Source: Rhodoplanes serenus (GTDB lineage Bacteria; Pseudomonadota; Alphaproteobacteria; Rhizobiales; Xanthobacteraceae). Taken from it: a stretch of DNA of 64,000 nt. The stretch covers positions 1 to 64,000 of the forward strand of contig WNKV01000011.1 in assembly GCA_009720755.1 (NCBI GenBank). Reading direction: 5' to 3'. The notes beneath the pieces are model-generated. The model did no database searches. It was not told where the DNA came from and worked only from the letters and a program-made list of their open reading frames with translations. Positions 48,576 to 58,021 of this stretch are shown piece after piece. The translations under genes and the position numbers were made by a program. Within the stretch, counting starts at the first letter, position 1. Every line of letters begins with the position of its first letter.

Positions 48576-49268
48576 ATGCCCGCCGAAACCCTGACCTTCC
48601 GGACCCTCAGCGGCAGCGCCATCGAGAGCCGGCCGATCGTCCTCAAGGCCGTCGCGGTGGCCCTGTGGACCAGCCGGGACATGAGCGGGCGCGACCGCCG
48701 CGTCGCCGAGATGGAGGCGCTCGGCATCAAGCGGCCGCGCACGACGCCGCAGTTCTACCGCGTGTCGGCGCACCGCCTCACCACCTCCGACTGCATCGAG
48801 GTGGTCGGCCCCGAATCGAGCGGCGAGGTCGAGATCGTGCTGGTGCGCGACGGCCGTGGCCTGTGGGTCGGGGTCGGCTCCGACCACACCGACCGCCGGG
48901 TCGAGCGCTGCGACGTCCACGTCTCCAAGCAGATGTGCGACAAGCCGCTGGCGCCGGACCTGTGGGCCTTCGACGACGTCGCCGACCACTGGGACCAGCT
49001 CGTGCTGCGCTCGTGGATCGCCGAGAATGGCGAGACGCGCCTCTACCAGGAGGGCACCGCGGCCGCCATCCTGCCGGCCGTCACCCTGATAGCGGGCTAT
49101 GCCGGACGCGACGACCTGCCGGAGGGGACGGCGCTGTTCTGCGGCACCTTCGCGGCGATCGGCGGCATCCGGTCGTCGGGGCGGTTCGCATTCGAGCTGT
49201 ACGACCCGCAGCGCGAGCGGCGGATCGCCCATGCCTACGACGTCGTCGCCCTGCCGGTGGCCCCGTGA
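48576..49268 (+). CDS. DUF2848 family protein
   Basis: 230 residues. Family-typical stretches are [13 protein letters not shown] and the repeated [19 protein letters not shown] region, with the C-terminal [25 protein letters not shown]2848 proteins resemble fumarylacetoacetate-hydrolase-like folds; their substrates are uncharacterised. The ATG lies 8-9 nt after CCAGGACG. Its stop overlaps the start of the VanX-like gene (GTGA), so the pair is translationally coupled. Confidence 0.85.
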   Translation: MPAETLTFRTLSGSAIESRPIVLKAVAVALWTSRDMSGRDRRVAEMEALGIKRPRTTPQFYRVSAHRLTTSDCIEVVGPESSGEVEIVLVRDGRGLWVGVGSDHTDRRVERCDVHVSKQMCDKPLAPDLWAFDDVADHWDQLVLRSWIAENGETRLYQEGTAAAILPAVTLIAGYAGRDDLPEGTALFCGTFAAIGGIRSSGRFAFELYDPQRERRIAHAYDVVALPVAP

Positions 49269-50068
49269 GCCGTCGTCGGGTCACGTTCCGCGGTGTCGCG
49301 CGGGCTCTCGCCGCGGCGGTCCTGACGATGGCGCTGCTGGCGATGGCGGTCCTGCCGATGGCGGTCCCGGCCGGCCCCGCCGCCGCCCAGCCGTCGGCCC
49401 TGCCGGACGGCTTCGTGCGCCTGCGCGAGCGCGATCCGTCGATCCGCCAGGACATCCGCTATGCCGGCCCGTTCAACTTCACCGGCCGCCCGGTGCCGGG
49501 CTATCTGGCGGCGGAGTGCATCCTGCTGCGCCCGGTCGCCGATGCGTTGGCGCGCGCCCAGGCCCGCCTCGCCGCCGAGGGCTTCCACCTCAAGGTCTAC
49601 GACTGCTACCGGCCGGTGCGCGCCGTGCAGTCCTTCATCGTCTGGGCGCAGAGCCCGGAGCCCGACCGCATGGCCCGCATCTTCTCGCCGGCCATTCCCA
49701 AGCAGCAGCAGTTCGCGCTCGGCTACATCGCCAAGCGGTCGCGCCACTCGGTCGGCACCGCGGTCGATGTCGGGCTGGTGCGAGCGGCCGATCCCGACCT
49801 GCCGACCCCCACCGACGCCGGCCCATGCGACGGCCCCGTCGCCACCCGGGCGCGGGAGTCGAGCCTCGATCTCGGCACCGCCTACGACTGCGCCGCCCCG
49901 CTCGCCGCCACCGCGGCACGGGTGTCGCCGGAGGCGCGACGGAACCGCGACCGCCTGGTGCGCGCCCTCGCGGCCGAGGGATTCCGCAACTATTCCCTCG
50001 AATGGTGGCACTTCGACTACACCGGGCCGACCCCGCCCCAGAAGGCGTGGGATTTTCCGGTGAGGTGA
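49265..50068 (+). CDS. VanX/DdpX-type D-Ala-D-Ala dipeptidase, exported
   Basis: 267 residues from a GTG overlapping the DUF2848 stop. A signal segment ([27 protein letters not shown]) implies a periplasmic enzyme. The zinc site is complete: [12 protein letters not shown] (His, Asp) and the C-terminal SLEWWHFDY (catalytic Glu, His); [11 protein letters not shown] supplies the conserved Arg. VanX-type enzymes cleave D-Ala-D-Ala, here probably for peptidoglycan recycling rather than vancomycin resistance. Confidence 0.9.
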   Translation: MSRRRVTFRGVARALAAAVLTMALLAMAVLPMAVPAGPAAAQPSALPDGFVRLRERDPSIRQDIRYAGPFNFTGRPVPGYLAAECILLRPVADALARAQARLAAEGFHLKVYDCYRPVRAVQSFIVWAQSPEPDRMARIFSPAIPKQQQFALGYIAKRSRHSVGTAVDVGLVRAADPDLPTPTDAGPCDGPVATRARESSLDLGTAYDCAAPLAATAARVSPEARRNRDRLVRALAAEGFRNYSLEWWHFDYTGPTPPQKAWDFPVR

Positions 50069-50216
50069 CGGATCGATCAGGGCGAGTCTGGAGGCCCGCG
50101 CCCGCGGCGGCGGAGATTAACGGCCGAGTAACAGCAGGCCGAAAAAAACCTGGAGTTGAATCGATTCATCCACCCACCGTCGGCACAATGGCCGGAGCGG
50201 TGGAGTGGGACCCGTG

Positions 50217-52898
50217 ATGACAGATCGGCGGCTGGTCCAGCCGTTCCATGCCTTGATCGCTGTCGCGGCCGTGCTGGTCGGCCTCGGCATCGTGGCGATC
50301 GGCCTGACGGTATGGAATTTGCGGTCGGACGCGATCCGGATCGCGGTCCGCGATTCCGAGAACATCGCGGTCCTGGTCGGCGACCAGGTCGCTCGCTCCC
50401 TGGAGCCGCTGGTCGACGTGCTCGACGAGATCCGCGAGCGGGCCGCCGCGCTGCCGATGGAGCGCCCCGAGGAATTCCGTGAGCGATTCGGCAGCGAGGC
50501 GATGTTCCGCCTCCTCAGCGACCGCATCGCCTGGATTCCACCGGGCGTCGCGCTCACCATCACCGACAGTCGCGGCGATCTCGTCAACACCAGCCGCGCC
50601 TGGCCGCCCTTCGCGCTCAACCTGGCCGATCGCGACTACTTCCGGCATCTCGTATCGAACGCCACGACGGCTCTCTATGTGAGCGCTCCGGTGGAGAGCC
50701 GGCTCACCGGCGAGACGACGCTGATCTTCGCCAAGCGGATCGTTGACCGCCGGGGCGAGTTCCTCGGCGTCGCCGTCGCGGCGCTCGACATTCCGCATAT
50801 CGAGCGGGTGTGGCGGCCGATCGCCGAGCTCGACGGCCGCACCTTCGTGATGCTGCGGCAGGACGGCACCGTGCTGGTGCGCTACCCGGACCCGAAGCGG
50901 CGCGCCGGCGACCGGCTGCCGTCGACGTCGCCCTGGTATCGCGTGGTGGCACAGGGCGGCGGCGCCTTTCGCGGCTCCGGCATCTTCGACCCGAACCGGC
51001 GCTGGATCGCCGTTCGCGCGGTGCCGAACCTGCCGCTGGTGGTGAATATCGGGATGGACGAAGACGTCATCCTGGGGCCATGGGAGCGCCGTGCCGCGCT
51101 GATCGCCTTCGCCACCCTGCTGGCCGTGCTGGCGGCCGTGCTGCTGCTGCGCGCCCTGATCCTCCAGTTCCGTCGACTGTCACGCTCGGAAGCCTCGCTG
51201 GCGGCCACCTCGCACGAGCTGAAGCACGCCAACGTCCGGCTCGACGCGGCCTTGAACAACATGTCCCAGGGCCTGTGCATGTTCGATCGTGACGAACGGC
51301 TGGTCCTGTGCAACGAGCGCTATCTGAAGATGTATGGCCTGGCGGGCGCCGACGTGCGTCACGGCATGTCGCTGAGCGACCTGCTGCAACGACGCACCGC
51401 GACCGGGACCTTCATGGGCGATCCGGACGACTATCGGGGCAGGCTGCGCGACCAGCTCCTGCACGGCAACCGGCTCTACGTGCAGACCGAGCTGCCCGAC
51501 GGCCGCATCGTCGCCGTGCTCAACCAGCCGATGCCCGACGGCGGCTGGGTGGCGACCCACGAGGACGTCACCGAGCGCCAACGTGCGGTCTGGCGCATCG
51601 CCCACATGGCGCGCCACGACGCGCTCACCGATCTCGCCAACCGCCTCCTGTTCAGCGAGCGGCTGGACGAGGCGTTCGCCCGCATGGACGTCGCGGGCGG
51701 CGGCTTCGCGCTGTTCGTGTTCGATCTCGACCTGTTCAAGGCGGTCAACGATTCCCTCGGGCATCCGGTCGGCGACGCGCTGCTGCGCGCGGTGGCCGAC
51801 CGGCTGCGCCGCTGCGTGCCGGCATCGTGCACCATCGGCCGTCTGGGTGGCGACGAGTTCGCGGTGCTGATGCCGGGTAGCGGCGATCTGCGCGCCGCCG
51901 CGTCGGCGCTCGCCGATATGGCGTTGCGCGAGATCGGCGCTCCCTACGACGTCGAAGGCAGCCATGTCGGCATCGGCATCAGCATCGGCGTGGCGATTGC
52001 GCCCGACGACGGCGGCAACAGCTCGGCGCTGCTCAAGAATGCCGATCTGGCGCTGTACCGGGCGAAGGCGTCGGGTCGGCACTGCTGGCGATTCTTCGAG
52101 ATCGAGATGGATGCCGAGGCGCGCATGCAGCACGTCCTCGAAATCGATCTGCGCAGCGCGCTCGCATCCGACGAGCTCGACGTCCACTATCAGGTGATCG
52201 TCGACGTCGCCACGCGCCTGCCCTGCGGTGTCGAGGCGCTGGTGCGCTGGCGTCACCCGGTGTTCGGCGACCTGTCTCCCGATCGCTTCGTGCCGATCGC
52301 CGAGAACACCGGCCTCATCGTCCCGATCGGCGAGTGGATTCTGCGCCGGGCCTGCGCCGAGGCGACGGGCTGGCCGGCGCACGTCAAGATCGCCGTGAAC
52401 ATGTCGCCGGTGCAGTTCCGCAGTCCCGGGCTGGTGGCGATGGTCCGCGGCACGCTCGCGGCGGTCGGGCTGCCGCCCGAGCGGCTGGAGCTGGAGATCA
52501 CCGAGTCCGTGCTGCTCCAGAAGCACAGCGAGATCATCGACCGGCTGCACGAGCTGAGTGCGCTCGGCATCAACATCGTGCTCGACGATTTCGGCGTCGG
52601 CTACTCGTCGCTGAACTATCTGCGCCTGTTCCCATTCTCCAAGATCAAGATCGACCGCGGCTTCGTCGGCGAGATGGCGCGTCGCACCGACTGCGCCACC
52701 ATCGTCAGCGCGGTCACCGGGCTCGCCCACGCGCTCGACATGGCGACCACCGCCGAGGGCGTCGAGACCTGGGAGCAGTTCCGCCTCGTCCAGGCGGCGG
52801 GATGCAGCCAGGCGCAGGGTTATCTGTTCAGCCGGCCGGAGCCGGCCGGGCGGCTCGACTTCTCCCGCCGCGAGATCGGCGAGCGCAACCGGAGCTGA
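50217..52898 (+). CDS. Membrane c-di-GMP enzyme: dCache-PAS-GGDEF-EAL
   Basis: 893 residues. A transmembrane helix near 13-38, a periplasmic double-Cache-like sensor to about 290 and a second helix near 293-315 are followed by a PAS-7-like domain (ALNNMSQGLCMFDRDERL near 345). The GGDEF domain has an intact LGGDEFAVL near 543, without an obvious RxxD inhibitory site. The EAL domain has GVEALVRWRHP near 671 and DDFGVGYSSLNYL near 788, so both activities look possible. Ligand unknown. Confidence 0.94.
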   Translation: MTDRRLVQPFHALIAVAAVLVGLGIVAIGLTVWNLRSDAIRIAVRDSENIAVLVGDQVARSLEPLVDVLDEIRERAAALPMERPEEFRERFGSEAMFRLLSDRIAWIPPGVALTITDSRGDLVNTSRAWPPFALNLADRDYFRHLVSNATTALYVSAPVESRLTGETTLIFAKRIVDRRGEFLGVAVAALDIPHIERVWRPIAELDGRTFVMLRQDGTVLVRYPDPKRRAGDRLPSTSPWYRVVAQGGGAFRGSGIFDPNRRWIAVRAVPNLPLVVNIGMDEDVILGPWERRAALIAFATLLAVLAAVLLLRALILQFRRLSRSEASLAATSHELKHANVRLDAALNNMSQGLCMFDRDERLVLCNERYLKMYGLAGADVRHGMSLSDLLQRRTATGTFMGDPDDYRGRLRDQLLHGNRLYVQTELPDGRIVAVLNQPMPDGGWVATHEDVTERQRAVWRIAHMARHDALTDLANRLLFSERLDEAFARMDVAGGGFALFVFDLDLFKAVNDSLGHPVGDALLRAVADRLRRCVPASCTIGRLGGDEFAVLMPGSGDLRAAASALADMALREIGAPYDVEGSHVGIGISIGVAIAPDDGGNSSALLKNADLALYRAKASGRHCWRFFEIEMDAEARMQHVLEIDLRSALASDELDVHYQVIVDVATRLPCGVEALVRWRHPVFGDLSPDRFVPIAENTGLIVPIGEWILRRACAEATGWPAHVKIAVNMSPVQFRSPGLVAMVRGTLAAVGLPPERLELEITESVLLQKHSEIIDRLHELSALGINIVLDDFGVGYSSLNYLRLFPFSKIKIDRGFVGEMARRTDCATIVSAVTGLAHALDMATTAEGVETWEQFRLVQAAGCSQAQGYLFSRPEPAGRLDFSRREIGERNRS

Positions 52899-52962
52899 TC
52901 TCGTTTTCGGACTGCGAAGCCGGCGCCCGGCGTCCAGTCGATCGGCGCCACCGGGTGCGCGA

Positions 52963-52996
52963 CGTGACATTTCCACTCGGCCGAAAATGCTCTAAG
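52963..52996. repeat. Partial copy of the dispersed hairpin element (right end)
   Basis: TTTCCACTCGGCCGAAAATGCTCTAAG corresponds, with changes, to the end of copies A and B (broken here as TTTCCACTCGGC and CGAAAATGCTCTAAG). It lies between the GGDEF-EAL gene and the dehydrogenase gene, about 78 bp before the latter's start. Confidence 0.65.
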
Positions 52997-53073
52997 CCGG
53001 AACGGCGCGGCGCCGCCGGCGGCGCCCTCGCGCTCTGCCCGCCCGCGCCGGCATTTCGCCGAGGAACTCCGCC

Positions 53074-53982
53074 ATGCAGGACATGCCTTCGCGGGTCGGC
53101 CTGATCGGCCTCGGCCTGATCGGGACGGCGCTCGCCCGCCGCCTGATCGCGGCCGGCTTCGCGGTCAGCGGCACCGATATCGCGGCCGAGGCGCGAGCAC
53201 GTCTCGCCGGACTCGGCGGCACGCCGGCCGACGACATCGCGACGATCGCCCGCACCTGCCCGCGGGTGCTGATCGCAGTGTTCGACAGCGCCCAGGTGGA
53301 GGACGTGATCGAGGGACCGGCCGGTCTCCTCGCGGTCGGCGACGGGGCACGGGCGACACGGCTCGTTCTCAACTTCGCGACCTGCGATCCCGACCGCATG
53401 GTGGCGCTGGCGGCGCGGGTCGCGGCGCGCGGCCTCGACTTCCTCGAAACGCCGCTGTCGGGGGCGAGCGATCAGGTGGCGCGCGGCGAGGCGGTGTGCC
53501 TGGTCGGCGGCGACCGTGCCGTGATGGAGCGGGCCGACGATCTGCTGCGGACGGTGAGCGACAAGGCATTCTTTCTCGGTCCGGTCGGCAACGGCGCCAA
53601 GGCCAAGCTCGCCACCAACCTGATCCTCGGGCTCAACCGCGCGGCGCTCGCCGAGGGGCTGGTCTATGCGGAGCGGCTCGGCCTGCCGGCCGACGCCTTC
53701 TTCGAGGCGGCGCGTCACTCGGCGGCCTATTCGGCCGCCATGGACGTCAAGGGCCGCAAGATGATCACGCGCGATTACGCCACCGCCGGCAAGGTGTCGC
53801 AGTCGGCCAAGGACTTCGCCCTCATTCTCGTGACCGCCCGGGCGCACGGCCAGGCGCTGCCCTTCGCGGCCGCCTATGCGGAGGCGATGGCCGGCTGCAT
53901 CGCGGCCGGCGAGGGCGACTGGGACAACAGCGCCATCGTCGAGCAGATCCGCCGCCTGCACCGGCCGCCCGGCGGCGGCTGA
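53074..53982 (+). CDS. Beta-hydroxyacid dehydrogenase family NAD(P)-binding oxidoreductase
   Basis: 302 residues. An N-terminal Rossmann motif VGLIGLGLIGTALARRL, the substrate motif FLETPLSGASDQVARGE and the catalytic Lys in NGAKAKLATNLILGLNRAALAEG place it in the 3-hydroxyisobutyrate/tartronate-semialdehyde/glyoxylate reductase family. The exact substrate cannot be told. No pathway genes adjoin it; it stands alone between the GGDEF-EAL gene and the exporter genes. Confidence 0.9.
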   Translation: MQDMPSRVGLIGLGLIGTALARRLIAAGFAVSGTDIAAEARARLAGLGGTPADDIATIARTCPRVLIAVFDSAQVEDVIEGPAGLLAVGDGARATRLVLNFATCDPDRMVALAARVAARGLDFLETPLSGASDQVARGEAVCLVGGDRAVMERADDLLRTVSDKAFFLGPVGNGAKAKLATNLILGLNRAALAEGLVYAERLGLPADAFFEAARHSAAYSAAMDVKGRKMITRDYATAGKVSQSAKDFALILVTARAHGQALPFAAAYAEAMAGCIAAGEGDWDNSAIVEQIRRLHRPPGGG

Positions 53983-54026
53983 GCGGGCGGTGACGCTCAT
54001 TCTTTTCGGGTGATCAGTTCGCCGTC

Positions 54027-54112
54027 GTTCCGGGGCGCGGGCGGTCAGCCCGCGAACCCGGAACCCAGCGACACACGTCATCCCGCGGCAGCTTCGCGGC
54101 TTCCGGAATGAC
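54027..54112. terminator. Two hairpins in a convergent gap
   Basis: GTTCCGGG (54027-54034) pairs with CCCGGAAC (54057-54064) around an inner GCGGGC/GCCCGC stem, and GTCATCCCG (from 54077) pairs imperfectly with CCGGAATGAC (to 54112). They separate the dehydrogenase gene and the adaptor gene, which converge. Such structures can act as bidirectional terminators. No U run is present. The motif looks like a dispersed element of this bacterial group. Confidence 0.6.
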
Positions 54113-54139
54113 CGCCAAATGGATCAGCCGGATCTCGTA

Positions 54140-55195
54140 TCACTTCGGCGCGGCGTTCTCCTGGCGGAAATAGACGTCGACCTGCATGCCGACCTTGAGC
54201 GGTCCCGGATCGGCGAGGTCGACCACCACCTCCAGCACGTCGATGTCGGCTTGCCGCCGCGGGCCGCGCGCCGCCATGCCGCCGGGGCCGACCGTCTGGG
54301 CGATGGACGCCACCGTGCCGGCGAAGTCGCGCCCCTGGAAGGCGTTCGCCCGCACCACCACGGCCTGGCCGACACGGACCTGCGCGATGTCGCGCTCGTC
54401 CAGCTCGGCTCGCACCCGCAGGCCGGAGAGATCACCGAGGACCACCAGCGGCGCCTCGGCCGACGGCGACCCCAGCTCGCCGCGCCGGGCCGCGACCTGC
54501 AAGACGGTGCCGTCGATGGGGGCGCGCAGCCGGGTCTTCTCCAGTCCCGCTTCGGCGAGCGCCAGCTCGGCGCGGGCGGCGATCCACTCGGCCTCGGTGC
54601 GATTGGGCAGCGGCGTGTCGCCGGTGGCGCGCAGCCGCGCCAGCTCGGCCTCCGCCCGGCGCAGCCGCTCGCTCGCCTGGACCAGCGCCTGGCGGGCGCG
54701 CGCGATCGCGGCCTCGTCGCCGTCGCCGCCACGCCGCCGCTCGATGGTCGCGGCGTCGAACGCATCGCGCGCGGCCAGCGCCGCCTGCTCGGCTTCGACC
54801 AGCGCGTCCTCGGCGCGGCGCCGCTCGCCGGAGCCGCGCGGCGCCGACTGGTCGTCACGGGCCCGCTCGCGGGCCCCGGCCTGGGCCTCGGCCATCGTCA
54901 CCCGGGCGCGGGCCTCGGTGTCCTCGATCCGCACCAGGATCTCGCCCGCCGTCACGGTGTCGTTCGGCCGCACCAGCACCTCGACGATGCGGCCGGCCGT
55001 GGCGGCGCCGAGCCGCAGCTCGCGCGAGCGCGGCTCGACGCGGCCGAGAGCGACGGCGGCCCAGGACTTGCGGCCGTTGCGGTCGGCGCTCTCGTCGGCG
55101 CGCTGGGCCGTGGCCGGCAGCGGCGCGGCGAAAACGAGGAGCATGGCGACCGCCGGCAGCAGGGCAGCCGGACGGGGGAGCGGATCACGACGCAT
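54140..55195 (-). CDS. HlyD/MacA-type membrane-fusion adaptor of the exporter
   Basis: 351 residues with a signal segment (LLPAVAMLLVFAAPLPATA). The lipoyl-like half-motifs EILVRIEDTEAR and ATAGRIVEVLVRPNDTV flank a long helical hairpin (residues about 90-205), and TRLRAPIDGTVLQ closes the second half. This is the DevB/MacA adaptor architecture, linking an inner-membrane ABC exporter to an outer channel. It overlaps the ATPase gene by 11 bp. No TolC gene is adjacent. Confidence 0.9.
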   Translation of the reverse strand: MRRDPLPRPAALLPAVAMLLVFAAPLPATAQRADESADRNGRKSWAAVALGRVEPRSRELRLGAATAGRIVEVLVRPNDTVTAGEILVRIEDTEARARVTMAEAQAGARERARDDQSAPRGSGERRRAEDALVEAEQAALAARDAFDAATIERRRGGDGDEAAIARARQALVQASERLRRAEAELARLRATGDTPLPNRTEAEWIAARAELALAEAGLEKTRLRAPIDGTVLQVAARRGELGSPSAEAPLVVLGDLSGLRVRAELDERDIAQVRVGQAVVVRANAFQGRDFAGTVASIAQTVGPGGMAARGPRRQADIDVLEVVVDLADPGPLKVGMQVDVYFRQENAAPK

Positions 55196-55940
55196 GCGGA
55201 CGGACCTCGGAATCGATCGGGGCGGTAGGGGGACCGGACGCCGCGCGGCGTGGGCCGGGCTCCTCGGCGACGATGCGGCCGTCCTCGATGCGCACCACCC
55301 GGTCGGCGAACGGCAGGGTGCGCGGATCGTGGGTGACCACCAGGACGGCGCGCTCGGGGTCGCGGGCGATCTCGGCCAGCACCGTCATGATGGCCTGGCC
55401 GTTGTCGCCGTCGAGCGACGCGGTCGGCTCGTCGGCGAGGATCACGGCGGGACGGCCGACCACGGCCCGTGCGATGGCGACGCGCTGCTGCTCGCCACCC
55501 GACAGCTCGCGCGGGAACGACGCCAGCTTGTGGGTGAGCCCGACGGTCGCCAGCGCCGCAGCGGCCCGCTCACGGGCTTCGGGAGTGCGCTCGCCGCGCA
55601 CGTCGAGCACGAGCTGCACGTTCTCCAGCGCCGTCAGGGTCGGGAACAGGTGGTAGGACTGGAACACGAAGCCGACGTGCCGACGGCGCAGGGCCGCGAG
55701 CGCCTCGGGGCCGGCGCCCGTGGTGGTCTCGCCGCGCAGCCGCACGGTGCCGCGAGTCGGCGTCAGCATGCCGCCGAGGATCGACAGGAGGGTCGTCTTG
55801 CCGCTGCCGGACGGCCCCATCAGCAGCGTCAGCGCGCCGCCCGTCAGCGTCAACGAGACGCCGCGCAGCGCCGCGACGCGGCCGGCGCCCTCGCCCAGCG
55901 TCTTCTCGATCGCCAGGCCCTCTACCACCGGCGCCGTCAT
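55185..55940 (-). CDS. MacB/DevA-type ABC transporter ATPase
   Basis: 251 residues. Walker A GPSGSGKTTLLS, Q-loop FVFQSYHLFPTLTALENV, signature LSGGEQQRVAIARAVV, Walker B VILADEPTASLD and H-loop VVTHDPRT are intact. The FQSYHLFP form is typical of LolD/MacB-type exporters. The ATG overlaps the permease stop, and the 3' end overlaps the adaptor gene, so all three are one translational unit. Confidence 0.95.
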   Translation of the reverse strand: MTAPVVEGLAIEKTLGEGAGRVAALRGVSLTLTGGALTLLMGPSGSGKTTLLSILGGMLTPTRGTVRLRGETTTGAGPEALAALRRRHVGFVFQSYHLFPTLTALENVQLVLDVRGERTPEARERAAAALATVGLTHKLASFPRELSGGEQQRVAIARAVVGRPAVILADEPTASLDGDNGQAIMTVLAEIARDPERAVLVVTHDPRTLPFADRVVRIEDGRIVAEEPGPRRAASGPPTAPIDSEVRPHAS

Positions 55941-57328
55941 CGGGCCAGCACCGTGGCGGGATCGATGCGCACCACCTCGCGGATCGCCGCGACGGCCGAG
56001 ACCGCGCACATCGCGATGGTCAGCACCAGCAGGCCGAGCACCAGTGTCGGCGTCATCACCACCGGCAGGGCCGAGTCGGTGGTCGCCGCCACCACGGCGA
56101 GGCCGGCCGCCGTCGCCAGCGCGAAGCCGACGAGCGCGCTGAGCAGCGCCTGCCACAGGATCACCTCGACGATGTAGCGGGTCGACGAGCCGATGGCGCG
56201 CAGCGTCGCGAACTCGGCGATGTGGTCCTTGGTGCTGGAGTAGAGCGTCTGCGCGACGATCACGGTGCCGACCACGATGCCGAGCAGGGCACCGCCGAAC
56301 AGCGCCGCGCCGGCGCCGGTGCCGAACAGCCAGAACGAGCGGCTGCGCTCGCGGAACGCCGCTCCGGTCAGCACCTCGGCGTCGGCGAGGTTCTCGGCGA
56401 TCTGCGCGCGGACGCGGTCGATATCGGCGCCGGGCGCCAGGCGGACCAGGAAGTAGGTGGCGCGATCGGTCGGTGTGCCCAGATAGGCGCGGGCGCGGTC
56501 GAAGCCGGCGAACACGTAGGGCGTCGTGGTGAACGAGCGGATGCCCGCCGTCACCGCGACGATGCGGGCCTTCTGGTCGCGGATCTCGCCGGCGTCCCCG
56601 ACGCCGCGCACGCCCAGCCGGTCCGCATAGGAGCGGTCGACCGCCACCGCGAAGGGGGCGGCGAGATCGTCGGCGCGTCCGGCGACGACGTTCCACGGCG
56701 CGAGCCCGCCGCCGCGCGGATCGGAGCCGACCACGAACACCGGGGTCGAGCCGCCGTCCGGCCGCCGCCACTCGGCGAAGCCGAGCACCAGCGGCGCCAC
56801 CGCGGCGACGCCGCCGACCGACAGCGCGCGGAAGCGCTGGCGCTCGTCGAGCAGCGACGGGTCCTCGAAGTTGCGGGTGCCGCGCGGCACGATCCACAGG
56901 TCGGCCTCGGCATGGTCGACCATCGTCGTCACCATCCGCTCGAAGCCGAGGAACAGGCCGATCTGCACGGTCACCAGAATGACCGAGAAGACGATGCCGA
57001 TGACGGTGGTGACGAGGCGCACGCGGTCGTGGAACAGGTTGCGGGAGGCGAGCACGAGGACGAGCGGCGGCCCCGCCTTGCGGGCGCTGCTCAGGCGCTC
57101 CGCGGCTGCACGGCTCGCCGCCGCGATGGCTTCTCCGGCGCTGCGGGCGCCGTGCCATCCGGTGCGGGCGGCCGCGCTGGCGACCGGCGCGAAGGCGTCC
57201 CACGCACGGCCGGTCGCGGCCGCCGTCGCGGCGACCGCGCGTCGCACCGACGCGACGAGGCGCCGTGTCCGGTCGTCGCCGTGCCGGCCGTCGCTGCGCT
57301 GATCGGTTCCGAGCCGGTGCTGGTGCAT
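55937..57328 (-). CDS. FtsX-type ABC exporter permease (DevC/HrtB-like)
   Basis: 463 residues. An unusual N-terminal extension of about 85 Ala/Arg-rich residues precedes the family core: ASRNLFHDRVRLVTTVIGIVF-type opening, a periplasmic domain (about 140-325) and three C-terminal helices with LYSSTKDHIAEFATLRAIGSS and IREVVRIDPATVLAR. DevC and HrtB share this architecture. The extension could be a mis-chosen start, since an internal start would also give the core. It lies 156 bp after hutX. Confidence 0.9.
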   Translation of the reverse strand: MHQHRLGTDQRSDGRHGDDRTRRLVASVRRAVAATAAATGRAWDAFAPVASAAARTGWHGARSAGEAIAAASRAAAERLSSARKAGPPLVLVLASRNLFHDRVRLVTTVIGIVFSVILVTVQIGLFLGFERMVTTMVDHAEADLWIVPRGTRNFEDPSLLDERQRFRALSVGGVAAVAPLVLGFAEWRRPDGGSTPVFVVGSDPRGGGLAPWNVVAGRADDLAAPFAVAVDRSYADRLGVRGVGDAGEIRDQKARIVAVTAGIRSFTTTPYVFAGFDRARAYLGTPTDRATYFLVRLAPGADIDRVRAQIAENLADAEVLTGAAFRERSRSFWLFGTGAGAALFGGALLGIVVGTVIVAQTLYSSTKDHIAEFATLRAIGSSTRYIVEVILWQALLSALVGFALATAAGLAVVAATTDSALPVVMTPTLVLGLLVLTIAMCAVSAVAAIREVVRIDPATVLAR

Positions 57329-57484
57329 TCCGGGTTCCTGGGATCGGCGCCCGATGATCGGCCCGGAGAGGCCGCGGCGGAAGCCCCACCTCTCCGGCCG
57401 CCATCGGGGCGGGCCGCATGTCCCTGGACAATGCAGCAGGCGACGTTCGGTGCCATCCCCCTACCGCTCCTGGATGCCGCACCG

Positions 57485-58021
57485 TCAGGCGGCGAATTTG
57501 GCCTTCAGCGCCTCGAAGCGTGCGACCTGAGCGGGATCGAGGCTGCGATCGGGCAGCCGGCGCACGAACACCTTGAACATCGCCTCGCCGTCGTGATCGA
57601 AGAATTGCACCGAGCAGCTCTCGCGCCCCATGAAGGGCCGCCGCACGAAGGCGATCGCCACGCAGCGGTCGACCCGGATGTGGCCGCCGATCGGGCTGTC
57701 GCCGTGCAGGTTGAAGAAGCCGCGCCCGAAGCTGCCGGGCGGCACCGGCCCCTCGCATTCGAGCACGATGCTCGGCGTGTGGACGACGACCAGCACCGGA
57801 CCCCAGCCCGTCAGGTCGGCCATCACGTCGGCGAAGGCGTCGGCCGGCGCGAACGCGGCGGTGTCCGGCGGCAGCAGGCGGGTGGCGTCGAGCGTGGTGA
57901 CGCCATGCTGGCGGGCGAGCGCCTCGATGACACCGTCCGGATTCTCGGCCAGGCGCGCCGCGAGCCTGGCGCGGGCATCGGCGGTATCGCGTGCGGTGGC
58001 ATTGATAGTGAGGTCGGTCAT
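57485..58021 (-). CDS. hutX: Heme utilisation cytosolic carrier HutX
   Basis: 178 residues of the HutX/HugX family (related to ChuX). Family stretches are VMADLTGWGPVLVVVHTPSIVLECEG, GFFNLHGDSPIGGHI, VAIAFVRRPFMGRESCSVQFFDHDGEAMFKVFV. HutX binds heme in the cytosol and passes it to heme-degrading enzymes. Its start overlaps the hutW stop (ATGA). Confidence 0.95.
   Translation of the reverse strand: MTDLTINATARDTADARARLAARLAENPDGVIEALARQHGVTTLDATRLLPPDTAAFAPADAFADVMADLTGWGPVLVVVHTPSIVLECEGPVPPGSFGRGFFNLHGDSPIGGHIRVDRCVAIAFVRRPFMGRESCSVQFFDHDGEAMFKVFVRRLPDRSLDPAQVARFEALKAKFAA

Noticed and set aside
49265-50068. Vancomycin-resistance determinant
   Set aside because: The VanX-like enzyme is exported, has no vanH or vanA neighbours, and the host is Gram-negative; a peptidoglycan-recycling role is more likely.
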